DNA of 64,000 nt from CBDAQR01 sp965199055 (GTDB taxonomy: Bacteria; Pseudomonadota; Gammaproteobacteria; Pseudomonadales; Halieaceae): NCBI GenBank assembly GCA_965199055.1, contig CBDAQR010000003.1, positions 1,426,001 through 1,490,000 of the forward strand, given 5' to 3'. The position numbers and the translations under genes were made by a program. How positions within the stretch are numbered: position 1 is the first letter of the stretch; each line of letters starts with the position of its first letter. Of the stretch, positions 35,613 through 44,114 are shown in pieces. Below the pieces are notes generated by a model. That model did no database searches. It was not told the DNA's origin and saw nothing but the letters and a program-made list of their open reading frames with translations.

Positions 35613-36437
35613 ATGGAACCGCTTTCAAAGGAAAAAGCTCTTTCGATCCAGGCCCGCTTTCTGCAATTGCGCAGCAATAAGGCCTTCGAGCTATTTGTAA
35701 TTGGGGTCATCATCTTTTCGGCACTGGTCGTGGGCGCCAAAACCTACGAGCTATCGCCGCTTACCCTGCGCATCGTAGCCTGGCTGGACTTCGGCATCAC
35801 CCTCTTCTTTCTCGCCGAAATCAGCGTTCGCTTCATTGCGGAAGAGCGCAAGCGAGACTTCTTCCGCAGCGGCTGGAACCTGTTCGATACTGCCATCGTT
35901 ATCGTCAGTCTTATTCCGATCGAAGACAGTGAGATGGCCTTACTCGGCAGGCTGGTAAGAATCTTCCGCGTACTGCGTATGGTCTCGGTCATCCCCGAAC
36001 TGAGGATGCTGCTCAACTCGCTGGTGAAGGCTCTGCCGCAGCTGGGCTACGTCTTGTTGCTGATGTTCATCATCTTCTACATCTATGGCGCTATCGGCTC
36101 TACCTTGTTCCACGATATCAACCCCGTATTATGGGGAGATATCAGCATCGCCATGCTCACCCTATTTCGTGTGATGACCTTTGAAGACTGGACCGATGTG
36201 ATGTACCAAACCATGGCGGTCTATCCCATCAGCTGGGTCTACTACCAGAGTTTTATCTTTTTAACCGCGTTCGCATTTTTGAATATGGTCATCGGCATCG
36301 TGGTGGGCGTGATGGATGCCGAGCACCGACGCATCGAACAGGAGCTACACCCCGAGCCTTCCAACTCGGAGCTACAGGCAGAGATTGCTGAGCTTAAACG
36401 GTTGCTTGAAGCCCTCGCCGAGAAGCGAAGCCCTTAG
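35613..36437 (+). CDS. BacNav-type voltage-gated cation channel
   Basis: A 274-residue six-helix channel subunit. S4 has arginines at every third position (113, 116, 119, 122 in GRLVRIFRVLRMV). The pore helix and filter read LTLFRVMTFEDWTDVMY (filter 189-195), S6 follows with FLNMVIGIVVGVMD, and a coiled coil (about 250-270) likely holds the tetramer. The family conducts sodium with filter TLESW; here the filter is TFEDWTD, with two extra acidic residues. The gene is convergent with rpoS and overlaps it by 4 bases. Confidence 0.9.
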   Translation: MEPLSKEKALSIQARFLQLRSNKAFELFVIGVIIFSALVVGAKTYELSPLTLRIVAWLDFGITLFFLAEISVRFIAEERKRDFFRSGWNLFDTAIVIVSLIPIEDSEMALLGRLVRIFRVLRMVSVIPELRMLLNSLVKALPQLGYVLLLMFIIFYIYGAIGSTLFHDINPVLWGDISIAMLTLFRVMTFEDWTDVMYQTMAVYPISWVYYQSFIFLTAFAFLNMVIGIVVGVMDAEHRRIEQELHPEPSNSELQAEIAELKRLLEALAEKRSP

Positions 36438-37753
36438 CTAAATAAAGAGTCGCTAGAGAGTCCCTGCGTTTCCATGATAACGCGCAGCCGCTTGAGCGCT
36501 TCGACCTGAATCTGTCGCACCCGCTCGCGGGTCAGGCCAATCTCTCGACCTACTTCCTCCAGCGTACTGGTTTCGTAGCCACGCAAGCCGAAGCGACGCG
36601 ATACCACCTCGCACTGCTTCTCAGACAGTTCACCAAGCCACAAGCCTATGCTGTCCTTGATATCACTCTCCTGGAGTAACTGGGCTGGATCACTGACGTG
36701 TGCGTCGGCAATCGTGTCCAGTAAGGACTTATCAGATTCCGGTCCCAGCGGTGTGTCCACCGATGCAACACGCTCGTTCAGGCCCAGCATCCGCTTAACC
36801 TCGCCGACCGGCTTGTCCAACATCTGTGCGATCTCATCCGCCGAGGGTTCGTGGTCGAGCTTCTGGGTAAGCTCTCGAGCCGCCCGCAGGTAGACATTTA
36901 ATTCTTTGACCACATGAATCGGCAAGCGAATCGTTCGCGTCTGGTTCATGATTGCGCGCTCGATGGTCTGTCGTATCCACCAGGTCGCATAGGTCGAGAA
37001 ACGGAAGCCGCGTTCCGGATCAAACTTTTCTACCGCGCGAATCAGACCCAGATTGCCTTCTTCGATCAGATCCAGCAGGGTGAGACCGCGGTTGATATAG
37101 CGCCGCGCGATCTTCACCACCAGCCGCAGGTTACTTTCGATCATGCGCTTACGTCCGGCCTCTTCACCGCGCCTCGCCATCCGCGCAAAGTGCACCTCTT
37201 CCTCGGGCGTCAGCAACGGCGAATAGCCTATTTCGTTCAGATACAGTTGTGTAGCGTCGAGCGACTTATTGAATTTCTTGTCGTCATCATCACTGGCACG
37301 ACGGCGCGGCTTTGGCGCCGCTGAGGTTTTGGTCGCAGTGTCAGCAACCGCGCTGGTCGCTGTTTTTTGCTTAGTTGCGGTCTTGGTAGCAGCCTTTTTC
37401 TTGGGAGCCGCTTTTTTCTTCGCAACAGCTTTCGGCTTAGCGACTGCCTTGGTCTTAGCGACTGCCTTGGTCTTAGCAACGGTCTTGGCCTTAGCGGTGG
37501 CTTTCGGCTTTGCAGCCGTCTTCGCCCGAACAGCTTTAGCTGGCGCCTTGGCTTTGGCGGTGGACTTTGATTTCGTTGCGGCGCTGGCCTTCGAAGCCGC
37601 CTTAGCTTTGGCAGCCGGCTTCTTCGTGGACGCACTCTTGCGCGCAGCACTCGTCCGCTTGGAACTCCCTGCAGTCTTGCTGGTCTTACGTGCAGCGGGC
37701 TTCCTCGCCGCGGGCTGTCCGTTTTGCCCTATAGTCCCTGTCCGTGCTTCCAT
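36434..37753 (-). CDS. rpoS: Stationary-phase sigma factor RpoS with a Lys/Ala-rich N-terminal extension
   Basis: 439 residues. From about residue 166 it is a standard RpoS: DATQLYLNEIGYSPLL, NLRLVVKIARRY, DLIEEGNLGLIRAVEKF, FSTYATWWIRQTIERAI, IHVVKELNVYLRAAREL and the region 4 helix TLEEVGREIGLTRERVRQIQ. Residues 1-152 are quite different: almost only Ala, Lys, Thr, Ser, Pro and Arg in KA/KTKAVAK-type repeats, as in histone H1-like tails, ending in an acidic DDDD (155-158). In E. coli the corresponding part is about 55 residues and acidic. GAGG seven bases above the ATG supports translation of the extension. It follows nlpD by 101 bases, the conserved order. Confidence 0.95.
   Translation of the reverse strand: MEARTGTIGQNGQPAARKPAARKTSKTAGSSKRTSAARKSASTKKPAAKAKAASKASAATKSKSTAKAKAPAKAVRAKTAAKPKATAKAKTVAKTKAVAKTKAVAKPKAVAKKKAAPKKKAATKTATKQKTATSAVADTATKTSAAPKPRRRASDDDDKKFNKSLDATQLYLNEIGYSPLLTPEEEVHFARMARRGEEAGRKRMIESNLRLVVKIARRYINRGLTLLDLIEEGNLGLIRAVEKFDPERGFRFSTYATWWIRQTIERAIMNQTRTIRLPIHVVKELNVYLRAARELTQKLDHEPSADEIAQMLDKPVGEVKRMLGLNERVASVDTPLGPESDKSLLDTIADAHVSDPAQLLQESDIKDSIGLWLGELSEKQCEVVSRRFGLRGYETSTLEEVGREIGLTRERVRQIQVEALKRLRVIMETQGLSSDSLFS
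37441..37476 (-). repeat. Exact 18-bp tandem duplication in the rpoS extension
   Basis: Two identical 18-base units (6 codons each, reading KAVAKT-type) follow each other, with further degenerate copies on both sides. The in-frame unit length means copy number could change without breaking rpoS. Confidence 0.85.
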
Positions 37754-37854
37754 GACAATACCTCGTTATTGTTGTGTTCTCGAGCGTATCCAACAGTCGG
37801 CCGATTAGATTACCCCGAAGATTTGTCAACTACAAGACACCCCGTTGGGGAATG

Positions 37855-38622
37855 TCAGCGTGCCGGTAACAGTTTTTGCGGGTCTACAGGCTTACCTTCC
37901 CGTCGAATTTCGAAATGCAGTTTGACCGTATTGGTTGCACTGCTTCCTTTCTCCGCAATGCGCTGCCCCACCTTGACCCACTCTCCTTCACCCACCAGCA
38001 ATTGTCGATTGTGCCCATAAGCACTGAGGTACACGTCGTCATGTTTAACAATCAACAAGTTTCCGTATCCGACGATACCGCTGCCGGCATACACCACTTT
38101 ACCGCTCGCAGTTGCCCTCACAGCATCACCGGCTTTGCCATCAATATCGATGCCCTTGTGCACTGCAGCGGCAAATTTCCTGACAACCTTGCCATTGGTA
38201 GGCCACTGCCAGTCCCCCGGAGCAACCGCGACGGAAGCTGACGAGGAGGGCTTCTTTTTAACAGGCGCAGATGACGCTTTGTTTACAGGCTGCGTCTTTC
38301 GGCTAGTGGCACTGGTAGAACTCGCTTTGGGTTTAGTAGTAGAACTCGTTTTGGATCTGGCGGCACCACTAAGTTTGAGTTCCTGACCCGGATAGATCAC
38401 GTAAGGAGAACCTATACCATTGATACTCGCGAGCTTTCGATAGTCCATACCGTAACGCCAAGCAATGGCGAACAGCGTATCACCGCCCATTACCGTATGT
38501 GTTTGCGGTTTTTTGACTTGAGGGACTGGCTCGGCGGCCCGACGTTCTACCGGTGCCTTGACTGAATCGCTCGCGCAGGCAACCAATAGAACAGCGACGA
38601 CGGCGATCAATATCGGGCGCAT
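37855..38622 (-). CDS. nlpD: NlpD-like LysM/M23 lipoprotein
   Basis: A 255-residue outer-membrane lipoprotein (lipobox VLLVACAS). A LysM domain (about 42-86, HTVMGGDTLFAIAWRYG) binds peptidoglycan, a Lys/Ser/Thr-rich linker follows, and the C-terminus is an M23 (LytM) domain. The first zinc motif HKGID is present, but the usual HxH reads KLH, so peptidase activity is doubtful; NlpD in E. coli is likewise degenerate and acts as an activator of the amidase AmiC in daughter-cell separation. It is just upstream of rpoS, whose promoter in E. coli lies inside nlpD. Confidence 0.92.
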   Translation of the reverse strand: MRPILIAVVAVLLVACASDSVKAPVERRAAEPVPQVKKPQTHTVMGGDTLFAIAWRYGMDYRKLASINGIGSPYVIYPGQELKLSGAARSKTSSTTKPKASSTSATSRKTQPVNKASSAPVKKKPSSSASVAVAPGDWQWPTNGKVVRKFAAAVHKGIDIDGKAGDAVRATASGKVVYAGSGIVGYGNLLIVKHDDVYLSAYGHNRQLLVGEGEWVKVGQRIAEKGSSATNTVKLHFEIRREGKPVDPQKLLPAR

Positions 38623-38628
38623 GGCAGA

Positions 38629-39558
38629 CTACTGAAGCTCCACCCGGAGCCTGCCCCAGCGGCGGTCCAGCTGCCACACCAGAAGAAAACCGCAGCTTGC
38701 CAGCAGCAGGCATGCAATAAGCATCGGGTCATCTCCGGTGCGCGCCAGGTACTCGCGCGGCAGCACAGGCAGCTGCTGCACCGGGCGCAGCTCGCCGTGT
38801 CGATCGATCATCCAGTCCAGGGTGCGTTTCCAGGGCCATACGGTAGCCAGAGATCCAAACAGAAACCCCGTCAGTACCGCGATGGTCGTGTCGCGATACT
38901 GTGACAACAGCCAAAACAAGACACGGCTAAAGACCAGCAGGCCACAGCCAGCACCGATGGCAAATATCATCAGCAACATCAGGTCAAGGCTACTGACCGC
39001 AGCCAAAACCACCGCATACATACCGAGCAACACCAGTATGAAACTGCCCGAGATGCCCGGCAAAATCATCGCACATATGGCGATGAAGCCAGCCATGAAT
39101 ACACCGAGCATCCCCTGCATAAACTCTGCCCGGGGCGCGACCGCAATCATCAGCGCGGCGATCGTGCCTAGCGCCAATGCCAACAGGTGATGCCAGCCGC
39201 GAGCATCCATCTGCCCATAGAGCAACACCGCCGAAGCGAGTATCAAACCGAAAAACATAGCCCACAAGGGCTCAGGATAGTGTTCGAGCAACCAACCGAT
39301 AACGCTCGCCAACGTGAAGATGCTGGTGAGAATTCCGGCCAGCAGCCATGCAAGAAAGCCGCCATCCACATGGCGCCAGGCTGCCGCCCATTCGAAACGC
39401 AGGCAATGTTGAACTAAGCGCCAATCGAAACAGCGCAGGCTTTTTAGCAGGCGAGGATATATACCCGTTATAAACGCGATGGTGCCGCCAGACACTCCCG
39501 GCACGATATCGGCTGCACCCATCGCCAGCCCGCGCAGGAAGATTGAGCCTGGTCCCAC
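38629..39558 (-). CDS. DUF368 undecaprenyl-phosphate translocase (PopT type)
   Basis: A 309-residue membrane protein with about eight helices and the DUF368 start LRGLAMGAADIVPGVSGGTIAFITG, and a second internal MILPGISGSFILVLLG motif (an inverted-repeat half). The family recycles undecaprenyl phosphate across the inner membrane for cell-wall building. The start is GTG, overlapping the pcm stop by one base, so it is coupled to pcm. Its place between pcm and nlpD is not the usual arrangement I know. Confidence 0.87.
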   Translation of the reverse strand: MGPGSIFLRGLAMGAADIVPGVSGGTIAFITGIYPRLLKSLRCFDWRLVQHCLRFEWAAAWRHVDGGFLAWLLAGILTSIFTLASVIGWLLEHYPEPLWAMFFGLILASAVLLYGQMDARGWHHLLALALGTIAALMIAVAPRAEFMQGMLGVFMAGFIAICAMILPGISGSFILVLLGMYAVVLAAVSSLDLMLLMIFAIGAGCGLLVFSRVLFWLLSQYRDTTIAVLTGFLFGSLATVWPWKRTLDWMIDRHGELRPVQQLPVLPREYLARTGDDPMLIACLLLASCGFLLVWQLDRRWGRLRVELQ

Positions 39559-40220
39559 TACCGCACCAGACCGCTGCGCAGGGGGACAAAACGGACGGGG
39601 TCGCAGGTCACTGTTTCAAATCCCGCCGGCGTCCGCGTCATCACCTGCAGATACTGCTCATGTACGCCCACGGGAATAATCAGGCGGCCGCCCATCGCCA
39701 GCTGCTCTGGTAACTCAGGTGGAATAGTCTCCGGGGCGGCGGTAGCGATAATGCCGTCGAAGGGCGCCTCGGTCTCCCAACCCATACCTCCATCGGCATG
39801 TCGCAACTTCACATTACTAAGGCGCAATTTACGGAGTCGTTCGCGCGCCTTGTTTTGCAAGGGTTTGATGCGCTCAACGCTATAAACCCTGCCCACGAGC
39901 TGCGCCAGCACAGCAGTCTGGTAGCCGGATCCCGTGCCGACCTCCAGCACTCTGTCACGTGGTCCTGTTTCCAGTAACAACTCGGTCATCCGAGCCACGA
40001 TCCAGGGCTGGGACAGCGTCTGCTGGTAACCAATCGGCAAGGCACTGTCCTCATACGCGCGCTGGGCCAGCGCCTCGTCGACGAACATGTGGCGAGGGGT
40101 ATTACGAATCACGTCAAGCACCGCTGTACTCTGGATGCCCTGTTCACGCAATCGCTGAATCAGGCGCTCTCGAGTACGCTGGGAGGTCATTCCTATGCCT
40201 CTAACATCAAGGCTATTCAC
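39558..40220 (-). CDS. pcm: Protein-L-isoaspartate O-methyltransferase
   Basis: A 220-residue SAM-dependent repair enzyme. DSALPIGYQQTLSQPWIVARM, the SAM motif VLEVGTGSGYQTAVLAQL and the closing LIIPVGVHEQYLQ are typical. It methylates isoaspartyl residues in aged proteins. The usual upstream partner surE is missing: pcm overlaps truD directly by 8 bases. Confidence 0.95.
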   Translation of the reverse strand: MNSLDVRGIGMTSQRTRERLIQRLREQGIQSTAVLDVIRNTPRHMFVDEALAQRAYEDSALPIGYQQTLSQPWIVARMTELLLETGPRDRVLEVGTGSGYQTAVLAQLVGRVYSVERIKPLQNKARERLRKLRLSNVKLRHADGGMGWETEAPFDGIIATAAPETIPPELPEQLAMGGRLIIPVGVHEQYLQVMTRTPAGFETVTCDPVRFVPLRSGLVR

Positions 40221-41280
40221 TAACTGTCATTCCCCTCGTTATGTCTTTGTAGTCCAGCAGCTCGCGTAACACAGCTGTGGCGTAACCTCCGGGCGCCAGT
40301 CTGAACTCGACTTTCAAGCCGCCATCATCACAAAACTGCCAGGAAAAGTCATCCGGCCACAGCCTTGTCGCACGCCACTCGAGCCGCAGTCCCTCATCCG
40401 CCAGGAATTGACACAGCTGCGCAAATTCAGCGCGCTGTGCTTCGAACTCCTGAGCCCTGAGTTCTGAACACTCCCATTCGCCACGCCCCCAGAGCGGCAG
40501 GGCCGGACTAATGTCTCCAGATTGATTGCGTGCCGTCAGGTCGGCATCGATCTCAGTTGCGCAGAAGCGGCTGCGACTTCCCTGCAGCAAACACAGGTCT
40601 CCTTCCTGCAACTGCGCCCAATCACCAGTGCCCACCCGCTGCGCCAACAGCTGGTTAAATAGCCAAGCTCTCAGCACCGAGAGATAAAGACCCGCTTTAT
40701 CACGTCGCGGCCGCCGCACAGTTCCTTGCGACCATGCGAGTGCGCGCTCCAGATTGTCCCCACCAAAGCGCTGTTCCCCGAAATAGTTGGGAACACCCTG
40801 CGCTGCAATCTTTTGCAGGCGCTGCTGTAGGGATTGCAGCGCCTCTTCGTTGGATGGGTCGAGCTCGCGCAGTATCAGCGCAAAGCGGTTCCCTGAATGC
40901 ACTCCCCGACGCAACTTGCGCAGGTGCCGGTGCGATTCAAGCACACGAAACTCGTTTGATTCGAAGCTGGACCAATCGGGCTCTGGCTTACCCGCCAGAC
41001 CGAGACTGAACCACTGACGGGTGACCGCATGCCTGTCCTTCATCCCGCAAAAGCCCACATCGCGCAATGCTATCCCAGACAGTTTCGCCAACTGACGCGC
41101 TACGTATTGGGTATTGGCGCCGGTCTTCTCCACCCACACACAGGCATGCTCGCCTTCACCGGCCAACTCGAAGCCCAGCTGCTCCTCTACCTGAAAGTCC
41201 GCAGCCTGCATGCGCAGCACACCACGCGCCGAAGGAGCGCCGAAGGCGTGGGGTAATGAGTCTGTCAGGCTATCGGACAA
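40213..41280 (-). CDS. truD: tRNA pseudouridine(13) synthase
   Basis: A 355-residue TruD. Catalytic Asp lies in GFCGMKDRHAVTRQWFS (near residue 81); VPNYFGEQRFGGDNLERAL and the end YATAVLRELLDY are family features. It makes pseudouridine at position 13 of tRNA-Glu. The frame begins with TTG at 41280, overlapping ispF by 16 bases; no ATG fits before the conserved domain. Confidence 0.94.
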   Translation of the reverse strand: MSDSLTDSLPHAFGAPSARGVLRMQAADFQVEEQLGFELAGEGEHACVWVEKTGANTQYVARQLAKLSGIALRDVGFCGMKDRHAVTRQWFSLGLAGKPEPDWSSFESNEFRVLESHRHLRKLRRGVHSGNRFALILRELDPSNEEALQSLQQRLQKIAAQGVPNYFGEQRFGGDNLERALAWSQGTVRRPRRDKAGLYLSVLRAWLFNQLLAQRVGTGDWAQLQEGDLCLLQGSRSRFCATEIDADLTARNQSGDISPALPLWGRGEWECSELRAQEFEAQRAEFAQLCQFLADEGLRLEWRATRLWPDDFSWQFCDDGGLKVEFRLAPGGYATAVLRELLDYKDITRGMTVSE

Positions 41281-41741
41281 AGTAGTACGACAGCGTGAGC
41301 AGCAATACCTTCTCGGCGCCCCACAAAGCCCAGGCCTTCGGTGGTCGTCGCCTTGACGCTGACCTGCCCGATGTCGGATTGCATATCAGCTGCGAGCAAT
41401 GCACGCATAGTATCGATATGCGCGCTCAACTTCGGCGCCTGTGCCGCGACTGTCACATCGGCATTGCCAAGATGGTATCCCTGCTCCTGCACCAGGCTAA
41501 ACACTCGGCGCAGCAACACACGGCTATCGATATCTTGATTGTCGGGATCGTCGTCGGGAAAGTGTTGTCCGATATCACCCAGTGCCAGCGCGCCCAAAAG
41601 CGCGTCACACAGCGCATGAATCAAGACATCGCCATCGGAATGCGCGACCAACCCGGCAACGTGATCAATTCTGACACCGCCCAGCACTACATGGTCGCCC
41701 TCACCGAAGGCGTGCACATCGTAGCCATGACCTATTCGCAT
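41265..41741 (-). CDS. ispF: 2-C-methyl-D-erythritol 2,4-cyclodiphosphate synthase
   Basis: 158 residues with the zinc ligands in GHGYDVHAFG and HSDGDVLIHALCDALLGA, then DIGQHFPD. It cyclises the CDP-ME phosphate in the MEP isoprenoid pathway. Overlaps ispD by 10 bases, directly continuing the pathway order. Confidence 0.97.
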   Translation of the reverse strand: MRIGHGYDVHAFGEGDHVVLGGVRIDHVAGLVAHSDGDVLIHALCDALLGALALGDIGQHFPDDDPDNQDIDSRVLLRRVFSLVQEQGYHLGNADVTVAAQAPKLSAHIDTMRALLAADMQSDIGQVSVKATTTEGLGFVGRREGIAAHAVVLLCPIA

Positions 41742-42439
41742 ATGTTCTGCTCCTGCAACAGGTAACTCTCCGCCAGTTGCAGATCCCCTGCGCGGGTGAT
41801 TTTGATATTGCTCGATAAGCCTGGCACGAGTAGCGGGTTGCCACCCGCGCGTTCCATCGCGGAGGCCTCATCGGTTATTAGCCAGCCCTGCTCGCGCGCC
41901 TGTATCAGCGCTTCAGACAAGGCCTTGTAGCGAAACACCTGAGGTGTTTGCGCAAGCCAGAGCAGACTCCTATCCAGCGTTTGACTGACGCGTCCCTCTG
42001 CATCTGCCATCTTTACGGTGTCGACCACAGGTCTTGCAAGCAGCGCACCATTGGCGGATGCAGACAGCGCCTCTTGTAAGTCACGCATCTCAGATTCTGA
42101 AACACAGGGCCTCGCCGCATCATGTACCCAGACCCAATCGTCGTCAGCCGCGCGCGCTTTAAGTCGATCCAAACCCGCCAGCACGGAATCACTGCGCTCT
42201 GCGCCACCCACGACCCGGTCGATTCTCGCATCCCCGGCAACCGGAAGCTCATTAAAACGGTCGTCATCCTGCGCCAATGCGACGACAATCGCCTCGTATA
42301 GATTGAAGTCCAGTAAGCGCTGCAGCGTGTGCTGCAATACCGACTGACCACAAAGCTGAAGATACTGCTTGGGAACTTCGGCATTCATACGCTTGCCGCT
42401 TCCAGCTGCCGGCACAACGGCCCAGTGACGGTTAGTCAT
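41732..42439 (-). CDS. ispD: 2-C-methyl-D-erythritol 4-phosphate cytidylyltransferase
   Basis: About 235 residues from ATG 42439 (MTNRHWAVVPAAGSGKRM). The CTP-binding PAAGSGKRM, VPKQYLQL, VWVHDAARPCV and TDEASAMER are typical. It adds CMP to MEP. The frame continues up to 42505, inside ftsB; I prefer 42439, whose ATG overlaps the ftsB stop by 8 bases and matches the family's start. Confidence 0.96.
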   Translation of the reverse strand: MTNRHWAVVPAAGSGKRMNAEVPKQYLQLCGQSVLQHTLQRLLDFNLYEAIVVALAQDDDRFNELPVAGDARIDRVVGGAERSDSVLAGLDRLKARAADDDWVWVHDAARPCVSESEMRDLQEALSASANGALLARPVVDTVKMADAEGRVSQTLDRSLLWLAQTPQVFRYKALSEALIQAREQGWLITDEASAMERAGGNPLLVPGLSSNIKITRAGDLQLAESYLLQEQNICE

Positions 42440-42776
42440 CGCCACCTTCCAGAGCAGCCGGTGTATTCGAAGACTCAGGTAGTGGGTCGCCGGGCGGCGC
42501 CTCACCCTCTTCGACGACCTGAAAATAGGTTTCGCCCTCGCGAATCATTCCAAGGTCTTGGCGGGCGCGCTCTTCAACCGTTTCCATGCCGCTTTGCAAT
42601 TCGAGCACTTCCTGTTCCAATTGACGATTGCGCTGACGCAATGACTCGTTGAGTTCCTGTTGCTTGTGCACCTGCGCCTCCAGCCGATGCAATTCTGCAA
42701 GACTGCCTTCAGCAAACCAGAGGCGATACTGCAGCAATAGCAGCAGCAGTAGCAATCCCAGTGCCAGCCACCTCAT
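42432..42776 (-). CDS. ftsB: Cell division protein FtsB
   Basis: 114 residues: one N-terminal membrane helix (2-17, a run of leucines), then a coiled coil (about 28-70, rich in Glu, Gln, Leu) ending in the family's ARQDLGMIREGETYFQVV. The rest is an acidic, proline-containing tail. FtsB bridges FtsL and FtsQ in the divisome. It stands between eno and ispD, as in most gammaproteobacteria. Confidence 0.93.
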   Translation of the reverse strand: MRWLALGLLLLLLLLQYRLWFAEGSLAELHRLEAQVHKQQELNESLRQRNRQLEQEVLELQSGMETVEERARQDLGMIREGETYFQVVEEGEAPPGDPLPESSNTPAALEGGDD

Positions 42777-42797
42777 CGGAGTTGGCCGCCAGGGGCG

Positions 42798-44090
42798 TTA
42801 ACTCGCAGCAGGAAACTCAGCACGTCCCCGATAGGCTGCAGTACCTTGCAGCTCAGCCTCAATTCGCAGCAGGCGATTGTACTTTGCCACGCGATCGGAG
42901 CGACACAGGGAACCGGTCTTGATCTGACCAGCAGCGGTAGCCACTGCAAGATCCGCAATGGTGGTGTCTTCGGTTTCGCCCGAGCGATGCGAAATCACCG
43001 CGGTATAGCCCGCCTGCTTCGCCATTTCGATGGCATCCAGTGTCTCGCTCAGACTACCGATCTGGTTGAATTTGATGAGGATCGAATTGGCCACGCCTGT
43101 CTCGATGCCTCGCGACAATATCTTGGTGTTGGTTACAAACAGGTCGTCACCTACCAGTTGCACCTTGTCGCCGATCTTGTCGGTGAGAATTTTCCAACTA
43201 TCCCAATCGCTCTCGTCCATTCCATCTTCAATGGAAATAATCGGGTAGTCCGCTGCGAGTTGCGCAAGATAATCGGCGAAGGCTGCGCCATCGTACTGTT
43301 TACCCTCGCCAGCCAAATCGTAAACGCCGTCGCGATAGAACTCTGATGCAGCACAATCCAGCGCCAGCGTTATATCGCTGCCCAGTTTGTAGCCCGCCTG
43401 CTCGACCGCTTCGGCGATCGCCGCCAGCGCGGCCTCGTTCGAGGGCAGGTTGGGTGCAAATCCACCCTCATCCCCTACCGCCGTGCTAAGGCCACGAGCG
43501 GACAGTACTTTCTTCAACTGGTGAAAAATTTCGGCGCCGATGCGCAGTGCTTCCGCGAAGCTCTCAGCCGCCACCGGTTGGATCATGAATTCCTGAATAT
43601 CAACATTGTTGTCCGCATGTTCACCCCCATTGAGAATATTCATCATGGGAACTGGCATGGTCAGTGACTCAGTGCCATTGAGATCAGCGATATGACGGTA
43701 GAGTGGCACCCCGCGCGCATCGGCCGCGGCACGCGCCGCTGCCAGTGAGGCAGCAAGAATCGCGTTGGCGCCGAAATTGGCTTTGTTCTCGGTGCCGTCG
43801 GCATCAATCATCGCCTGATCCAGACCGCGCTGATCCGTCGCATCGCGACCCAGCAACAGATCGCGTATGGGGCCGTTCACATTGGCCACCGCCTTGAGAA
43901 CACCCTTGCCCAGGTAGCGCGACTTGTCTCCGTCACGCAATTCCAGCGCCTCGCGGGACCCGGTGGAAGCACCCGAGGGCGCGCAGGCGCTACCTGTCTC
44001 GCCGCTTTCCAGTACTACGTCTGCCTGGACCGTGGGATTGCCGCGTGAATCGAGGACTTCGTATCCCCGCACGTCTGCGATTGTGCTCAT
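42798..44090 (-). CDS. eno: Enolase
   Basis: 430 residues. LDSRGNPTVQADV at the start, GAPSGASTGSREALELRD, catalytic residues in VGDEGGFAPNL and ISHRSGETEDTTIADL are all there. It interconverts 2-phosphoglycerate and phosphoenolpyruvate. Two ATGs are adjacent (44093 and 44090); the second has better spacing from GGAG and fits the family's N-terminus. Confidence 0.98.
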   Translation of the reverse strand: MSTIADVRGYEVLDSRGNPTVQADVVLESGETGSACAPSGASTGSREALELRDGDKSRYLGKGVLKAVANVNGPIRDLLLGRDATDQRGLDQAMIDADGTENKANFGANAILAASLAAARAAADARGVPLYRHIADLNGTESLTMPVPMMNILNGGEHADNNVDIQEFMIQPVAAESFAEALRIGAEIFHQLKKVLSARGLSTAVGDEGGFAPNLPSNEAALAAIAEAVEQAGYKLGSDITLALDCAASEFYRDGVYDLAGEGKQYDGAAFADYLAQLAADYPIISIEDGMDESDWDSWKILTDKIGDKVQLVGDDLFVTNTKILSRGIETGVANSILIKFNQIGSLSETLDAIEMAKQAGYTAVISHRSGETEDTTIADLAVATAAGQIKTGSLCRSDRVAKYNRLLRIEAELQGTAAYRGRAEFPAAS

Positions 44091-44114
44091 CATGTTCTCC
44101 GTGAATCTGTCGTA

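Noticed and set aside
37269..37808. Long hydrophobic plus-strand frame opposite the rpoS extension
   Set aside because: It arises from the Lys/Ala codon repeats read backwards; the minus-strand frame continues straight into conserved RpoS.
42440..42505. Upstream extension of ispD
   Set aside because: It lies inside ftsB and is not similar to IspD; the 8-base overlap start is better.
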